This document shows positions 61,791-64,000 of a stretch of DNA of 64,000 nucleotides, in pieces. Both the position numbers and the translations under genes were made by a program. Source of the stretch: Glandiceps talaboti (taxonomy: Eukaryota > Hemichordata > Enteropneusta > Spengelidae); contig NC_135559.1 in assembly GCF_964340395.1 (NCBI RefSeq), positions 3,125,001 to 3,189,000 of the forward strand, read 5' to 3'. Each line of letters starts with the position of its first letter. Within the stretch, counting starts at the first letter, position 1. The notes beneath the pieces were generated by a model. The model worked only from the letters and a program-made list of their open reading frames with translations. It was not told the origin of the DNA and made no database searches.

Positions 61791-62218
61791 TGAGACATTC
61801 TATTTTCGTGGATATTTCAGATTATATTTTAACCAAAACGCTGTTTGAAGAATATTGGCAAATGGCAAGAAGCAATACAGTTCCAACCGATAACTTAATA
61901 TGGGACTCCCCCTTTCTTTGTTTTTAGAGTGGCTTTTTACGTTTTTACTTTACTTTAACAAAATTTGAGACTCTTCTTGTGGTCACTAAAATGCAATGAA
62001 CTATTATGCCGCGAACATTGAAGTTATAAGCCAAGTTATACATGAACAGAAAATACGGGGTTTATTGGTTGGTTTTTCTGTACCGCTGGTTCTACAGTGC
62101 TCGAAATTATGAGTGAAATCATTCAGAAACGCCTACATTTATCCATTTCCCATTTTTCTTTTCATATTGTTTCTATGTGATTGATAAGAAATACTAAAAA
62201 ATGTTACAAAAATATGTC

Positions 62219-62237
62219 CTCCCCGGCGGGGAATTGA
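62219..62237 (-). pseudogene. truncated tRNA-Asp remnant
   Basis: Only the last 19 bases of the tRNA (acceptor strand and part of the T arm) remain. They are joined directly to the sequence that flanks the 5' end of the intact copy, so an internal deletion removed about 53 bases. Confidence 0.9.
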
Positions 62238-62665
62238 ATGAGACATTCTATTTCCGTGGATATTTTAAGCAAAATGCTGTTTGAAGAATATTGACAAGTC
62301 ACAAGTGGCAAGAAGTAATACAGTTCCAATCGATAACTAATAAGGTACCCCTTTCTTTGTTTTTAGAGTGGCTTTTCTTAAACGTTTTTACTTTACTTTA
62401 ACGAAATTTCAGACTCTTCTTGTGGTCATTAAAATGCAATGAGCTATTATGCCGCGAACATTGAAGTTATAACTTATATAATAAAGCCAAGTTATACGTG
62501 AACAGAAAATACGGGGTTTATTGTTTGGTCTTTCTGTACCGCTGGTTCTACAGTGCTCGAAATTATGAGTGAAACTATTCAGAAACGCCTTCATTTATAC
62601 ATTTCCCATTTTTTTCATATTTTTATGTGATTGATAAAAACCAAAAAATGTTACAAAAATATGTC

Positions 62666-62737
62666 CTCCCCGGCGGGGAATTGAACCCCGGTCTCCCGCG
62701 TGACAGGCGGGGATACTCACCACTATACTACCGAGGA
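62666..62737 (-). tRNA. tRNA-Asp (GTC), second copy
   Basis: Identical in sequence to the copy at 61719-61790, with the same 3' flank (GACATATTTTTG) including a run of T that can end Pol III transcription. Confidence 0.97.
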
Positions 62738-64000
62738 CGAGACATGACAAAGCAAATAAATTGGACAACTTGATAATGAATGTTACCTGTGTTAATGTAA
62801 TGCCATAGCCTTGATCAAAAACAATGAAACGTCATTCTCTCAAGCCAGATATAATTTTTGTTGACGCAACGAAAAATAATCCCGCAGCAAAAGCAAAAAG
62901 GTAATGGCTTTACGACGATGTGAAACGTATAAAATGCCGACTATTTATGCGATACCTGTACGATGTGAACCGTATAAAATGCCGACTATTCATGCGATAC
63001 CTGCACATTGTGAAAATACTTTCTACTGTTACGTCATACATTGGGAAGATAATTAACCTTATATAATGTGGTAGGTATAGTACGTAGCAGTCAACTACAG
63101 ACCAAATTCTTGTTGAAGGACACGTGACACGTTAAAAGCCCAATTCTGATATATAATGCGTTAAAATTTAGACGTCACCAACTTTTGTTTACCAGAGACA
63201 TACTAGTAATTCAGGACTTTTGTGCCCATATTTGGAATTCTGGAAATCAGTTTCCATATTAGGAATTCAGGAGATCCGTGCCCATATTTGCAATTCAGGA
63301 CTTCTGTGCCCATATTTTGAATTCTGGACTCTGTGCCATATTAGGAATTCAGGAGATCCGTGCCCATATTTGGAATTCAGGACTTCTGTGCCCATATTTC
63401 GAATTCTGGACTCTGTGCCATATTAGGAATTCAGGAGATCCGTGCCCATATTTGGAATTCAGGACTTTTGTGCCCATATTAGGAATTCAGGAGATCCGTA
63501 CCCCATATTTGGAATTCAGGACTTTTGTGCCCATATTTGGAACTCTGGATACTTGTACCATGATATTTAAAACTCTATATTTGTTCCGGTATTTCCCATT
63601 CTCACACGTCTCAAGAAGCAAACCTATATATATATACTAGTAATTCAGGACTTTTGTGCCCATATTTGCCCATATATCACAAAATCATATTTATTATGTG
63701 CTGTTATGATTTTGTATAATCCTGTCCACATCTAGAGTGCTGAAAGTACATGCCAACATTGTGGTTAATTATTCAAGTTGCTACTTAGCATATCATGAAT
63801 ATTCATATAATGTATACAGCTCTAAATACAATGTATCTAAAATATTCAAATTACATGTAAATAAGGAGACAGACACATTTGAAAACATTGAAAGTAATGA
63901 GTTTATTTATCATATATCCGATATTATAGTACATCATTTACACTAATTACACTTAGATGTTTCAAACTGAAAATAAAAAGTTCATATTTCTTACATTTCA
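62738..64000. other. right edge, no gene identified
   Basis: A 47-bp direct duplication near 62910-63005 (TATAAAATGCCGACTATT), then the 81-bp array. A 69-codon frame at 63737-63946 is followed by AATAAA at about 63970 and could be a last exon, but has no known relatives I recognise. Confidence 0.35.
63208..63560. repeat. 81-bp tandem repeat rich in GAATTC
   Basis: About four copies of GGAATTCAGGA(C/G)..., GTGCCCATATTTGGAATTC and GAATTCTGGACTCTGTGCC. A stray piece recurs at 63640-63668. Confidence 0.85.

Larger units (their letters stand above)
61700..62665. repeat. two tandem tRNA-bearing units of about 500 and 447 bp
   Basis: The sequence from 61719 on (tRNA, then TGAGACATTCTATTT, then GTACCGCTGGTTCTACAGTG) recurs from 62219 with small indels, and a third unit starts at 62666. 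High similarity outside the tRNA shows recent segmental tandem duplication. Confidence 0.85.

Overview
The window is nuclear DNA of a multicellular animal. The genes have many short exons with GT-AG introns, small interspersed elements and eukaryotic tRNA genes. MED12 is collinear with the vertebrate protein almost end to end. An invertebrate, perhaps a deuterostome such as a hemichordate or cephalochordate, fits the gene sequences and repeat style, but I cannot name the species.

Layout. (1) 1474-3112, plus strand: the last three coding exons of a pancreatic-lipase-family gene that begins left of the window. (2) 3240-10655: intergenic DNA with several small inverted-repeat elements and a 43-bp minisatellite. 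(3) 10656-51839, minus strand: a complete MED12 gene (Mediator kinase-module subunit). I resolved it into 38 coding exons whose phases all agree, giving 2127 residues if exon 21 ends at its first donor. (4) 52981-60107, minus strand, upstream of MED12: a complete eight-exon ecto-5'-nucleotidase-like gene (NT5E/CD73 family), 580 residues, with a signal peptide and a GPI-type tail. (5) 61719-62737, minus strand: two intact tRNA-Asp(GTC) genes and a truncated third copy in about 450-500 bp tandem units. (6) The right edge holds an 81-bp tandem repeat and no recognisable gene.

The most striking signal is where the minisatellites lie. Several start exactly at a 5' splice site, so each unit carries the last exon bases, the exon/intron junction and the first intron bases. 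This is seen at MED12 exon 28 (65 bp, about 47 copies), exon 12 (45 bp, about 53 copies), exon 21 (69 bp, 10 copies, all in frame), exon 7 (83 bp, about 3 copies), exon 22 (169 bp, about 3 copies) and, in a small form, exon 29. It recurs at exon 5 of the neighbouring NT5E-like gene (34 bp, about 15 copies). The real donor is therefore followed by up to dozens of copies of itself. Other arrays begin within about 20-80 bases of a donor.

Two other points stand out. The NT5E-like protein keeps the metal-binding catalytic residues but lacks the NGGGIR nucleotide-binding segment and the aspartate of the GGDGF motif. Several short inverted-repeat transposons recur in the window, and two of them contain internal tandem arrays.
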